The translations under genes and the position numbers were made by a program. From contig JBGPOP010000024.1 of the NCBI GenBank assembly GCA_041488095.1, forward strand, positions 1 to 64,000: a stretch of 64,000 nucleotides of DNA, written 5' to 3'. How positions within the stretch are numbered: the first letter of the stretch is position 1; every line of letters begins with the position of its first letter. The DNA comes from DASYPQ01 sp041488095 (GTDB taxonomy: Bacteria > Planctomycetota > UBA1135 > GCA-002686595). The notes under the pieces are model-generated. The model saw nothing but the letters and a program-made list of their open reading frames with translations. It ran no database searches and was not told the origin of the DNA. Of this stretch, positions 33,614 through 44,085 are shown piece after piece.

Positions 33614-35779
33614 TCAGGTCTTCTTCTTGACCCGCTGCGTCGACATGCGGAAGCCCAGAAAGATCAGGATCGCACCTCCCATCACGAGCGCCGTGGCCCA
33701 GGCCCACAGGGCGCTGACGTGGCGCTGCGACACCGCGCCGACGCTGATCGGCAGCGCGATCGCCGCGGGGAGCACCAGCGAGTTGCGGTGCAGCGCCAGG
33801 CCGAGGACGAGGAAGCCGATGCAGACGGCTACGAGGAGGATCTCGTGGAGGACGGCGTGGTTTCCTTGCAGATCGCCCACGCTGAGAACCGTCATCAGGA
33901 ACCCGAAGAAGAGCGGCGCCGCGGCACAGCTGCGCAGGAGCGCGGTCCCGCGGTGGTGCGCGGCGAGGCCCGCCGCGAGCAGGAGGAGGCCGTGGAACGA
34001 GAAGGACCCCGTCGCGGGGTTCTCCCCGGACGACAGGCCGAGGAGCGCCACGGGCGCGCCCTGATCCGAGGAGATCGTCATCGCGATCAGGAGCGCGACG
34101 AAGCCTAGCCCGTAGAAGGGCTGCGCCCGGTCGCGGTGGAAGCTCCGGTCGAAAACCAGCCCGGTGGCGAGCGTCGCGGCCGGCAGCGCGAGCGAGAGCA
34201 GCCAGCGACCGAGGAGCGGCATCTCGCGGAAGCCGGCGAGAAGCGCAGCCAGGGCGACCGCCCCCATGCCGGCCAGGCAGGCGATCCAGAGGAAGGCCGC
34301 CGAGTGCACGCGGGAGTAGAGCCAGGCGGCCGCCGCGAGCATCGCGGTTGCGGTCGCGAGGAGCTTCCATTCGAGGAGCCGGGCGCCTGCGTGCATCCAG
34401 GCCGGCGCTTCGTCCGCGGGAAGCCACAGGTTTCCAGGGAAGATCGGATGGAGCGCGCCGTTGGCGTCGGCGACGGCGCGGAGCGGGGGCGCGAGGTCGG
34501 AGAGCGCGAAGGCCAGCGGGGCCGACAGGAGCACGGCTCCGAACAGGCACGCGATGGCGCGGCGCCGGTCGCCGGCGCGCCAGCGGAGCGCGCCCACGAC
34601 CGCGAGAAGGGAGAGCGGGGCGGCCGGCAATCCGAGTCTCAGGAGCGGCCCCTGCTCCGTCCAGGTCATCAGCTGCAGGATGAGCGGGCCGAAGACGATC
34701 ACAACGATCCCGACGAGCAGCAGGAGGTTCGGGATCGAGCCGAACACGCCGCGCAGGAGGCCGCGCTCGCGCTCCTCGATGCTCTCGTAGGCGTGCCGGA
34801 GCGCGGCGCCCTGGTGGTCGTCGATCAGCCCCTGATCGGCCCAGTCGGCGAGTTCGGAGAGATGCAGCTCGATCTTGCGCCGCAGGAGGCTGCGCGAGCG
34901 GACGGGAAGGACCTGGACGAGGTCGCCGCGGACGAAGCGGTCGAGGTCGCGCGCCATCTCCTTCGCGCTCTCGTAGCGGTCCTGCGGAGAACGCTCGATG
35001 GCTTTGAGGCAGATCGCCTGGAGCGGCTTCGGCAGGTCCTGCCGGAGCACGCGCGGGAGGGGTGGGTCCTCCTCGCGGATCTTCCGCAGCTTGTCGGCGA
35101 GATCCGGCGTGGGGAACGGGACGCGGCCCGTCAAGGCGACGTACAGCGTCGCGCCGAGCGCGTAGATGTCGGAGGCGGGTGAATAGCCTTTTCCTTCCAG
35201 GACCTCGGGTGCGAGGTAGTCGAGCGTCCCGACGAGGCCCTCGCCCTCCGCAACCGACTCGCCCGGGCGAACGCGCAGCGAGAGGCCGAAGTCGACGAGC
35301 ACGGGCCGGCCGCTCGGCTCGACGAGCACGTTGGCCGGCTTGACATCCCGGTGCAGGACGCCCTCCGCGTGGGCGAGCGCTAGGGCCTCGGCGACCGCGC
35401 GAAAGACCTTCGCGACGGCGAACGCGTCGGCTCCCGAGAGCCAACGGTCGACGCTCGCGCCGAGGACGAGCCGCATGACGTAGTAGGGCCCGCACGCCGC
35501 CTCGCCCGCGGAGTGCACGGGTACGATGCCGGGGTGGTCGAGGCGCGCCAGGATGTGCGCCTCGCGGGTGAACTGCTCGCGCAGCTTCTTGTCCGCGCTC
35601 AGATCCGAGCGCAGGACCTTGACCGCGACCGGCCGGTCGAGATCGTCCTGCCAGGCGCGAAACACCGTGCCCATCCCGCCGCTGCCGAGCGGCTCGACGC
35701 GGCTGAGGCCCGGCAGCGCGGGGATCGGGGGCGCGGCGACGCGCTCCGCGCCGGAGTCTTCTCGATGCTGGACGGGCAA
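33614..35779 (-). CDS. Membrane Ser/Thr protein kinase with multi-pass C-terminal domain
   Basis: 721 residues if it starts at the TTG at 35779; a longer frame exists to 35929, so the start is uncertain. Residues about 25-290 form a kinase domain with GSGGMGTVF, VAVKVL, HRDVKPANVLV, DFGLSL and GTLDYLAPE. A linker follows with a DUF2157-like pattern (LSELADWADQGLIDDHQ), then about ten hydrophobic segments to the end. The membrane half resembles DUF2157 and related uncharacterised membrane domains. It should phosphorylate cytoplasmic proteins in response to something sensed at the membrane. There are no extracellular PASTA repeats. Confidence 0.87.
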   Translation of the reverse strand: MPVQHREDSGAERVAAPPIPALPGLSRVEPLGSGGMGTVFRAWQDDLDRPVAVKVLRSDLSADKKLREQFTREAHILARLDHPGIVPVHSAGEAACGPYYVMRLVLGASVDRWLSGADAFAVAKVFRAVAEALALAHAEGVLHRDVKPANVLVEPSGRPVLVDFGLSLRVRPGESVAEGEGLVGTLDYLAPEVLEGKGYSPASDIYALGATLYVALTGRVPFPTPDLADKLRKIREEDPPLPRVLRQDLPKPLQAICLKAIERSPQDRYESAKEMARDLDRFVRGDLVQVLPVRSRSLLRRKIELHLSELADWADQGLIDDHQGAALRHAYESIEERERGLLRGVFGSIPNLLLLVGIVVIVFGPLILQLMTWTEQGPLLRLGLPAAPLSLLAVVGALRWRAGDRRRAIACLFGAVLLSAPLAFALSDLAPPLRAVADANGALHPIFPGNLWLPADEAPAWMHAGARLLEWKLLATATAMLAAAAWLYSRVHSAAFLWIACLAGMGAVALAALLAGFREMPLLGRWLLSLALPAATLATGLVFDRSFHRDRAQPFYGLGFVALLIAMTISSDQGAPVALLGLSSGENPATGSFSFHGLLLLAAGLAAHHRGTALLRSCAAAPLFFGFLMTVLSVGDLQGNHAVLHEILLVAVCIGFLVLGLALHRNSLVLPAAIALPISVGAVSQRHVSALWAWATALVMGGAILIFLGFRMSTQRVKKKT

Positions 35780-35938
35780 CCGGGCTCCTGACCGGCCGCG
35801 CCAAGGAAACCGCGCGAACGAATCGCGGCAGCCGACGGCGCGACAACGACCGGGATGGTGCCGCGGGCGGGCCTTGGAGGCAAGACGCGCAGGATCGAGG
35901 GTTTTCTCCCCGTACGCTGTTGTGCGCAATCGGAGCGG

Positions 35939-36249
35939 TTACCCGGGCGAGGGTACGGTCGCGTTGAGCGCGAGCTTCCGCGGAGTCAGGCTCTCCACGA
36001 CCTTGTCGTCGGCATCCGCGGCCAAGGTCCCGATCTCCTGGATCGTTCCGTCGGGCCCCACTGGATCTTCGCCGAGCCGATCCAGACCGCGCTTGCGATC
36101 CCGAAGTGCACCCGCGGGTCGCGCGAGGACTCGTAGCACTCGACGGCGATGCCCTGCGCAACACGAAACCCAGTCAGTCTCCGAGGACTTCGGCCGCGCC
36201 AGCTCTGCTGCCAATACGACAGGATCGCGGTCACCCCGATTCGTCGCCT
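35939..36249 (-). pseudogene. Decayed ASPIC/UnbV-like domain remnant
   Basis: The minus strand reads SSRDPRVHFGI...SAKIQW in one frame (about 36126-36058), then DGTIQEIGTLAADADD...LTPRKLALNA in another, ending at a TAA at 35941-35939. Removing two extra bases (GG, at 36056-36057) joins the two as KIQW-PDGTIQE, the usual ASPIC/UnbV C-terminal pattern (DPRVHFGLG...VRWPDGTVQE). The N-terminal part of such a protein is missing. The rest of the 612-base gap between the kinase and dnaK (35780-35938, 36250-36391) shows nothing I could name. Confidence 0.5.
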
Positions 36250-36391
36250 GCCGCTCTGACAGATCCGGGGGGGCGAGCAAACGCCGGAAACTGTTCGCAG
36301 CCATGGGCTTGGCTCGCGGAAGCCGTGTGGCATGAAGTTTGGTCTGGCGAGGCGCCTCCGACCGACGACCCGGTTCGGATCGCAACCTCCC

Positions 36392-38296
<1,905 letters not shown>

Positions 38297-38335
38297 GCGT
38301 GCACCCGGCCGGGGCAGTCCGAGCCCGCGCGATTT

Positions 38336-40450
38336 TCAGCGCGTCTCGTGCGAGTGCGCAGGCCACTCTGGGCCGCGCATGATGCGCCACCACGCGACGC
38401 CGAGCACGGCATCGCGTGCCGTCCGAGCCTCCGGAAGATCGGGCGGGGCCTCGAGGGGACCGCGACCAGGAAGTGGCTCCCACACCGGAGCACCGCGCAG
38501 GTCGGCGATCCAGTGCGGGGCAATCACGCGACCCACAGGGCCGATGCCAAGCTGTCTCGCGCGGGGAGCGAGGAGGTCCGATCCGATCGCGTCGTATTCG
38601 AAGCCTGCGGGCGCGGCGAGATCGATCAACGTGGGCGCGATGTCGAGGTGCGAGCCGACGCAATCCGGCGGCGCGACGACCCCCTCCAGCGCCGCCCTGC
38701 CGTACAGCAGAAGGGGAACGGCCGTGCGCTCGTACAGCGTGGGGCGGGCACCCGGGAACTTGCGCGAGTAGTGGTCGCCCGTCACGGCGAACAGCGCGCT
38801 CGGCAACCGCGCCGACACGCGCCTCAGAAAGCCGCCCATGGCGCGATCGGCGTACGCGTGATGGCCGATCTCGCGCAGGGTGACGGTTCCCTCGGCGAAG
38901 CCCGCGGCGAGCCCGGGCGGGGTCTCGCGGACCGGCCATCCCTTCGCCCACACGTCGATGTCGTAGGGCGGGTGGTTCGAGGTCGTGAGGACGAGGTCGA
39001 AGCTCGGCACGTCGTCCACGAGCGTGCGGTCCACGAAGGAGAACAGCGCCTCGTCGTCGACGCCCCACTCGTTCGTGTGGGCCCAGGCGCCCATGTGCGG
39101 CGCCCCGTACACCTCCTCGAAGCCCTGGTCCCGGCAGAAGTCGCCGATCCGCTGCCACGAGAGGTAGCCGCCGTAGAACACACGCGTGCGAAAGCCCAGG
39201 CGACGGAAGATGGGCGCGATCGAGGAGGGGTAGGGCTGCCCGGCCGAGGGCTGGTAGTTCGTGTACACGCCCGCGTCGGCGAGTCCGGTGATGATCGACG
39301 CCAGCGAGCCCATCGTCCCGCTCGAGGCCGAGACGAACCGGTCGAGCAGGATGCCCTCGCGGCCGAGGGACTTCATCTCGTCGGCCAGGTGGAGCTCGGC
39401 CCAGGGATCGGTGAGTGTCCAGGCGTCGTAGCTCTCCATGATCACGAGGACGACATGACGCGGCGCACGTCTCGGCAGGCGGCCGGGTCCGGGGGCGCGG
39501 CGCAGGAGGGCCTCGTCGAGGTCTCGCAGGCCGGCGCCCGGTCCGGCGATCCGGACCGCGGCCGCGCGGACATCCCCGTCCTTCAGGTGCACCTCCAAGC
39601 CGGCCGCGCTGCGGAGCGTGCTCCACTCACCCAGCGCGTAGTCGAGCGCCAGGTAGGGATTGGGGACCAGCTCGTTCAGGAACGGATCCTGGGTCACGGC
39701 AGCGTCGTGCTCCTGCACCGGGCGCGAGGTGGCCGAACCGCGCAGGGTCAGGGCGAACAGCACGATCGCGGAGGAGACCGAAACCGTCCGGAACCCGACC
39801 GTCGCGGTCTGACGCTCGAAGATTCCGATCGGGATCCAGCTGCGGGAGAGCATCCGTCGCAAGAGGAAGGACCCGGCGGCGGTGAGGATGAGGAGCGAGA
39901 GCAGGCTCGGGATGACCGGACTGGACTTCCACACCGTACGGACCACCGCACCGAGATCGTCGTAGACGGCCCCCAGCACGAAGCGGTCGAATTGCGCGTG
40001 GAACTCGCGGAAGTAGCCGAAGTCGATCGCGCACAGCGGCACCGTCACGGCGACGAAGAGCGTCCCGAGAAGGCGGCGCACGCGCTCCGCCGTGATGCGG
40101 AAGTCTCCCGCCAGGCAGGCCAGACTCCCCAGGAACGAGGGCAGCGCGACGATGGCGCCGATCTTGCCGTCGAAACGTAGAGCGTTGAGGAAGACGGCTG
40201 AGACGTCGCTCCAGCCGCTCTCGGGGGACATCGCTCGGCGTTGGGCGAACAGAAGGACAGCGCGGAAGAGGGTCAAGGTCGCGACGCAGAAAACCACGAG
40301 CTTGGCGTCCTGCTCGCCCTGGAAGAGGAAGCGCTGCCAGCCCGGGGCTCGTGCCGGCTGGAATCGCTCGACCCTCGTATCGAGCTGCGTCACGGTTCTG
40401 GACTGGCTGCCATGCTCGACGCTCGATTGTAGAGAGGGCGCACCGTGCAT
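38336..40450 (-). CDS. LtaS/MdoB-like sulfatase-fold membrane enzyme
   Basis: 704 residues from the ATG at 40450. About five hydrophobic segments in the first 270 residues are followed by a large outside domain with the alkaline-phosphatase-superfamily features: VLVIMESYDAWT (metal-binding Glu), SSGTMGSL (nucleophile Thr region), SNHPPYDID and VTGDHYSR. That arrangement matches lipoteichoic-acid synthase and OpgB-type phosphoglycerol transferases. In a Gram-negative-type cell the donor and acceptor are unknown; a phosphoglycerol-like group placed on a surface glycan is the inference. Confidence 0.85.
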   Translation of the reverse strand: MHGAPSLQSSVEHGSQSRTVTQLDTRVERFQPARAPGWQRFLFQGEQDAKLVVFCVATLTLFRAVLLFAQRRAMSPESGWSDVSAVFLNALRFDGKIGAIVALPSFLGSLACLAGDFRITAERVRRLLGTLFVAVTVPLCAIDFGYFREFHAQFDRFVLGAVYDDLGAVVRTVWKSSPVIPSLLSLLILTAAGSFLLRRMLSRSWIPIGIFERQTATVGFRTVSVSSAIVLFALTLRGSATSRPVQEHDAAVTQDPFLNELVPNPYLALDYALGEWSTLRSAAGLEVHLKDGDVRAAAVRIAGPGAGLRDLDEALLRRAPGPGRLPRRAPRHVVLVIMESYDAWTLTDPWAELHLADEMKSLGREGILLDRFVSASSGTMGSLASIITGLADAGVYTNYQPSAGQPYPSSIAPIFRRLGFRTRVFYGGYLSWQRIGDFCRDQGFEEVYGAPHMGAWAHTNEWGVDDEALFSFVDRTLVDDVPSFDLVLTTSNHPPYDIDVWAKGWPVRETPPGLAAGFAEGTVTLREIGHHAYADRAMGGFLRRVSARLPSALFAVTGDHYSRKFPGARPTLYERTAVPLLLYGRAALEGVVAPPDCVGSHLDIAPTLIDLAAPAGFEYDAIGSDLLAPRARQLGIGPVGRVIAPHWIADLRGAPVWEPLPGRGPLEAPPDLPEARTARDAVLGVAWWRIMRGPEWPAHSHETR

Positions 40451-40652
40451 TCGAGCGGTTGCGCACCCCGCGTTCGAGCGAGTGCTCGCGAGGCCGGGTT
40501 GCACCCTGCAGGAGAAGGGGCTCCGGACGCAACGGTCCGAGGCACGCGCCTTGCATCCAACCAGCCGATTCGGGTCCGCCGGGGGGCCGTGTCTGCCAGG
40601 TCGCGCCTCCCGGCGGCATCCGTTCCAGCGGCCTGCCGCCGGCGAGCCGGCG

Positions 40653-40681
40653 TTGTGACGCCGCCGGGGTCGGGCTAACCT
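40653..40681 (+). promoter_or_regulatory. Promoter of the ABC/GldG operon, leaderless
   Basis: TTGTGA (40653-40658), 17 bases, TAACCT (40676-40681). The GTG start begins seven bases later, so transcription should begin at or one base before the start codon. Confidence 0.6.
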
Positions 40682-40688
40682 CCGCCGC

Positions 40689-41732
40689 GTGATCCGCGTT
40701 TCGCACCTCTCGCGCCGCTTCGGCGGGCTCCTGGCGCTGGACGACGTCTCCTTCGAGGTCGGCCGCGGAGAAGTGGTCGGCTTCCTCGGCCCGAATGGCG
40801 CGGGCAAGACCACGGCCATGCGCATCCTGGCGGGCTTTCTGCCCGCGACCTCCGGAGCGGCGAGCCTGGCGGGCTTCGACGTGCTCTCCCAGTCGCTGGA
40901 GGTGCGCAAGAGGATCGGCTACCTGCCCGAGAGCGTGCCGCTCTACCGCGAGCATCGCGTGACCGAGATGCTCGAGTTCCACGCGCGCCTGCACCGCCTG
41001 CCACGGGAGCGGCGGCGCCATCGGATCGTCGAGGTCCTCGAGCAGGTCGGCGTGCGCGATCGGGAGCGAGACCTGATCGGCAGCCTCTCACGCGGGCTGC
41101 GCCAGCGCGTGGCCTTGGCGGTGGCGCTGCTCTCCGATCCCGAGATCCTGATCCTCGACGAGCCGACGAGCGGCCTCGACCCGCTGCAGAGGATCGAGGT
41201 GCGCGCGCTCTTGAGCGGCCTGGGAGAGCGGCGCACGGTCCTGCTCTCTTCGCACATCCTGCCCGAGGTCGAGGCAGCCTGCCCTCGCGTGATCGTGCTC
41301 CACCGCGGACGAATCGTCGCCGATGGAGCGCCCGCCGACCTCGTGTCGAAGCTCAGCGGGGCGAGCTTCGTGCGCGTCGAGGCGGCCGTCGGCTCGGACC
41401 GCGAGAAGGCCTTGCGGCTTCTGCGGGCCGTGCCCGGTGCGCGCGAGGTCCTCGAGCGCGGTCGGCTCGGCGTGCACGAGGTCTTCGACATCCGCAGCGA
41501 CGAGGACCTGCGCGAGGACGTCGGAGCGCTGGCAGCCCACCAAGGCTGGGCCCTGCGCGAACTGTCCTGGCGCAGGCCCAGCCTGGAGCAGATCTTCGCG
41601 CGCCTGACCCTCGGGCTCGAGCTTGAAGAGCGCCCTGCCTCGGTGCCGGCAGCGCCCCCGACCGCGCCGGCCGCGAAGGGGCTCTACAACCTGAACCCCT
41701 TCGAGCGCCGCCGGGGCACGGACTCGCCGTGA
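40689..41732 (+). CDS. ABC transporter ATP-binding protein (GldA/NosF type)
   Basis: 347 residues from GTG. Walker A GPNGAGKTT, the signature LSRGLRQRV, Walker B ILILDEPTSGLDP and the His switch are intact; the C-terminal extension of about 110 residues is typical of ABC-2 type exporters. It powers the permease encoded next. With the following genes it forms the widespread ABC / permease / GldG / DUF4340 set, whose cargo is not settled; the homologous Gld proteins support gliding in Bacteroidetes. Confidence 0.93.
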   Translation: MIRVSHLSRRFGGLLALDDVSFEVGRGEVVGFLGPNGAGKTTAMRILAGFLPATSGAASLAGFDVLSQSLEVRKRIGYLPESVPLYREHRVTEMLEFHARLHRLPRERRRHRIVEVLEQVGVRDRERDLIGSLSRGLRQRVALAVALLSDPEILILDEPTSGLDPLQRIEVRALLSGLGERRTVLLSSHILPEVEAACPRVIVLHRGRIVADGAPADLVSKLSGASFVRVEAAVGSDREKALRLLRAVPGAREVLERGRLGVHEVFDIRSDEDLREDVGALAAHQGWALRELSWRRPSLEQIFARLTLGLELEERPASVPAAPPTAPAAKGLYNLNPFERRRGTDSP

Positions 41733-42457
41733 GAGGCCTGTTCGCGATCTGGCGCCGGGAGCTCGCGGCCCTGTTCCTCGGCCCGCTCGCCTGGACCCTG
41801 CTCTTCCTGGCGCTGCTCTTCGACGGCCTCCTGTTCGTCGAGAAGCTCAAGAGCGCGGGCGGGGACGTCGACATCGCGGCACGCTTCGCGCTGGTCGTGT
41901 CGTTCTACGTCGCGGTCCTCGCCGCGCCGCTCGTCACGATGCGCATGATCAGCGAGGAGGCCCGCGCGGGTCTTCTCGAGTACCTGCTCACCGCACCGAT
42001 CACCGACGCGGCGGTCGTCACCGGCAAGTTCCTGGCCGCGACTTCCTTCTTCGCCATCCTCTCCAGCGCCGTCTTCGTCTACGCGCTGGCGCTCTCGGCC
42101 CAGGGCGTCACGCCCGACCCAGGAGCGGTGTTCGCCGGGTGGCTCGGCCTCGTGCTCGCCTCGGGTCTGTTCTGCGCGATCGGGATGCTGGCGAGCTGCC
42201 TGACCTCGACTCCGATTGTCGCGGCGTTCGCGGCCGTGATCCTCGACCTCGCCGTCGTGCTCGCCGCGCAGCTCGCCGGGCTCTCGGATGCGCCCTGGGT
42301 CGGGCGAGCCGTCGCGCGTGTCGACGTGACCGATCATCTCTCGAGCTCCTTCCTCCTGGGCGCGGTCGACAGCGCGCACGCGGTGTTCTTCCTCTCTTGG
42401 ACGGCATGGCTCCTGTTCCTGTCCGTGCGCGCGGTGGAGGCGCGGCGCTGGCGATGA
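41729..42457 (+). CDS. ABC-2 type permease (GldF-like)
   Basis: 242 residues from GTG, overlapping the ATPase stop as GTGA. About six transmembrane segments with the GldF-like start MRGLFAIWRREL, and the MRMISEEARAGLLEYLLTAP segment that is conserved in ABC-2 permeases. It works with the ATPase upstream. Confidence 0.9.
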   Translation: MRGLFAIWRRELAALFLGPLAWTLLFLALLFDGLLFVEKLKSAGGDVDIAARFALVVSFYVAVLAAPLVTMRMISEEARAGLLEYLLTAPITDAAVVTGKFLAATSFFAILSSAVFVYALALSAQGVTPDPGAVFAGWLGLVLASGLFCAIGMLASCLTSTPIVAAFAAVILDLAVVLAAQLAGLSDAPWVGRAVARVDVTDHLSSSFLLGAVDSAHAVFFLSWTAWLLFLSVRAVEARRWR

Positions 42458-44085
42458 AAGAACCCGGCCAGGGGGAGCCCCCGAGAGAATTGCGGTCCGC
42501 CGGCACGGCCGCGCGCCTGAGGATGGGTCTTCAGGTCGGGGCGGCGGCGACCCTCGCCGCGGCGGCGGCGCTGCTCCTGACTTGGCTTGCGGAGCGACCG
42601 GGGCTGCGCCTGCGCTGGGACCTCACCGCGGCGGGCGACAACACGCTCGAGCCGGCGTCGATGGCGGTGCTCGAGAAGGTGCACGGCGAGGCGGAGATCG
42701 ACGTGTTCTTCAAGCCCATGGCCGGCTTCCTCGGGCCGGTGGCCTACGACGTCCAGGAGCGCACGCTGCGACTCCTGCTGCTCCTGCGGGACGCCTCCGG
42801 AGGCCGCGTGCGATTCCGCCAGCATGATCTCGTCAGCCTCACCGGGAAGGCTGCGGCGCAGGCGCGCATGCAGGAGCTCTCGCTGCGCGAGGTCGAGCCC
42901 GGCGGCCTGGTCGTGGTCTCCCTGGGGCCGCGGCGCTCCGTGCTGCATCTGCGCGGCGACCTGGCCGACATCGATCCGGGAGATCCGCGCGGGGAGGGCG
43001 GGCCCCCGCGCCCGGCCCGCCTGGTCCTCTTTCGGGCCGAGGAGGCTCTTGTCAGCGCTCTGCTCAAGGTCGGCCAGGGCGACACGCTCCGGGCACTCTT
43101 CTCCGTCGGCCACGGCGAGCGCGACCTCGAGAGCACCGACCTCGGCGGGCTCTCCGAGCTGCGCCGAGGCCTCGAAAGCGATGGCTTCGCGGTCGACCGC
43201 TGGGAGGGCAAGCGCGGGGGGAAGGTCCCCGACGATTGCTCCGTGCTCGCGATCATCGGCCCCGAGCAGCCCTTCACGACCGCCGAAGCCGATGCGGTGC
43301 GCGAGTTCGTCGAAGGCGGCGGTCGGCTCGTCGCGGCGCCGGGCCGGGGGTCCGGCCAGGGGTCCGCCGAGAGCGAAAGCGGCCTGCCGGCGCTCCTCTC
43401 GCGCTGGGGGATCCGCGTCGTGACCGAGGGGATCGTGTCCGCTCCGCGGGCGACGACGATCCCCGGCCAGCGCCTCTACGAGACGCCGCAGTGCGCCGAG
43501 GTGAGCGTGTGGAGCGAGGGCATGGCCGCGATGAGTCCGGTCACCGAGGCCTTGCGTCGCGCGGACCGTTACGTCGACCTGCCCTTCTCGAGGAGCCTCG
43601 AGCGCGGCGCCGCGCCGAGGGGCGGGTCGGTGATCACCTTGCTCACGACGGACGACTCGACCTGGCGCGACCTCGAGAACACGACCACGCGCACCGGCCA
43701 CGATTGGAAACGCACCCCCGAGGAGGCCCGCGGGCCGTTCGCGCTGGGCATGGCGGCGCTGTTCCCTCCCCTGCGCGCGCAGGCCGTGCGGCACCCCGGG
43801 CCGGAGCTTTCCCAGCCCGAGTGCCGGGTCGTGTGTCTCGGATCCACCGACGCCTTCGCGAATCAGTCCTGGGAGGTGAACAGCGACCTCTTGCTCAATG
43901 CCTTCGACTGGGCGGTGGCGCGGGAGTTCCGCGTGCACGTCGCGCCGCACAGCCGGGCCGCACGGCGCCTGGACGTCGCCTCGGGAAACGCGCTCGCGGG
44001 CGTGCACCTCGTCACGGTCGTGCTGCTGCCCGGGCTGTGCCTCGTGCTGGGGTTCCTGACGGCGTGGCGGAGGCGGCGCCGATGA
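42454..44085 (+). CDS. GldG-like ABC auxiliary protein (ABC_transp_aux)
   Basis: 543 residues from the ATG at 42454. Hydrophobic anchors lie near residues 30-48 and at the C-terminus (about 515-535). The large soluble domain between them has the GldG-type features LRWDLTAAGDNTLEPAS and VDVFFKP-like strands, and a VRFRQHDLVS segment. GldG-like proteins accompany such ABC systems; the function of the domain is unknown. It overlaps both neighbours by ATGA. Confidence 0.85.
   Translation: MKEPGQGEPPRELRSAGTAARLRMGLQVGAAATLAAAAALLLTWLAERPGLRLRWDLTAAGDNTLEPASMAVLEKVHGEAEIDVFFKPMAGFLGPVAYDVQERTLRLLLLLRDASGGRVRFRQHDLVSLTGKAAAQARMQELSLREVEPGGLVVVSLGPRRSVLHLRGDLADIDPGDPRGEGGPPRPARLVLFRAEEALVSALLKVGQGDTLRALFSVGHGERDLESTDLGGLSELRRGLESDGFAVDRWEGKRGGKVPDDCSVLAIIGPEQPFTTAEADAVREFVEGGGRLVAAPGRGSGQGSAESESGLPALLSRWGIRVVTEGIVSAPRATTIPGQRLYETPQCAEVSVWSEGMAAMSPVTEALRRADRYVDLPFSRSLERGAAPRGGSVITLLTTDDSTWRDLENTTTRTGHDWKRTPEEARGPFALGMAALFPPLRAQAVRHPGPELSQPECRVVCLGSTDAFANQSWEVNSDLLLNAFDWAVAREFRVHVAPHSRAARRLDVASGNALAGVHLVTVVLLPGLCLVLGFLTAWRRRRR

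Noticed and set aside
35855..36136. 93-residue plus-strand frame between the kinase and dnaK
   Set aside because: It lies opposite the ASPIC-like remnant, whose minus-strand reading has recognisable residues; the plus frame has none.
36332..36391. Extended 654-residue DnaK start
   Set aside because: The extra 20 residues have no similarity to DnaK, and MSKSKIIGIDLGTTNS is a standard N-terminus.
40451..40688. A possible gene or regulatory RNA in the gap between the LtaS-like gene and the ABC operon
   Set aside because: Only the promoter (40653-40681) and a small GC-rich inverted repeat (CGCCGGC-type) are visible; no RNA fold or coding pattern stands out.
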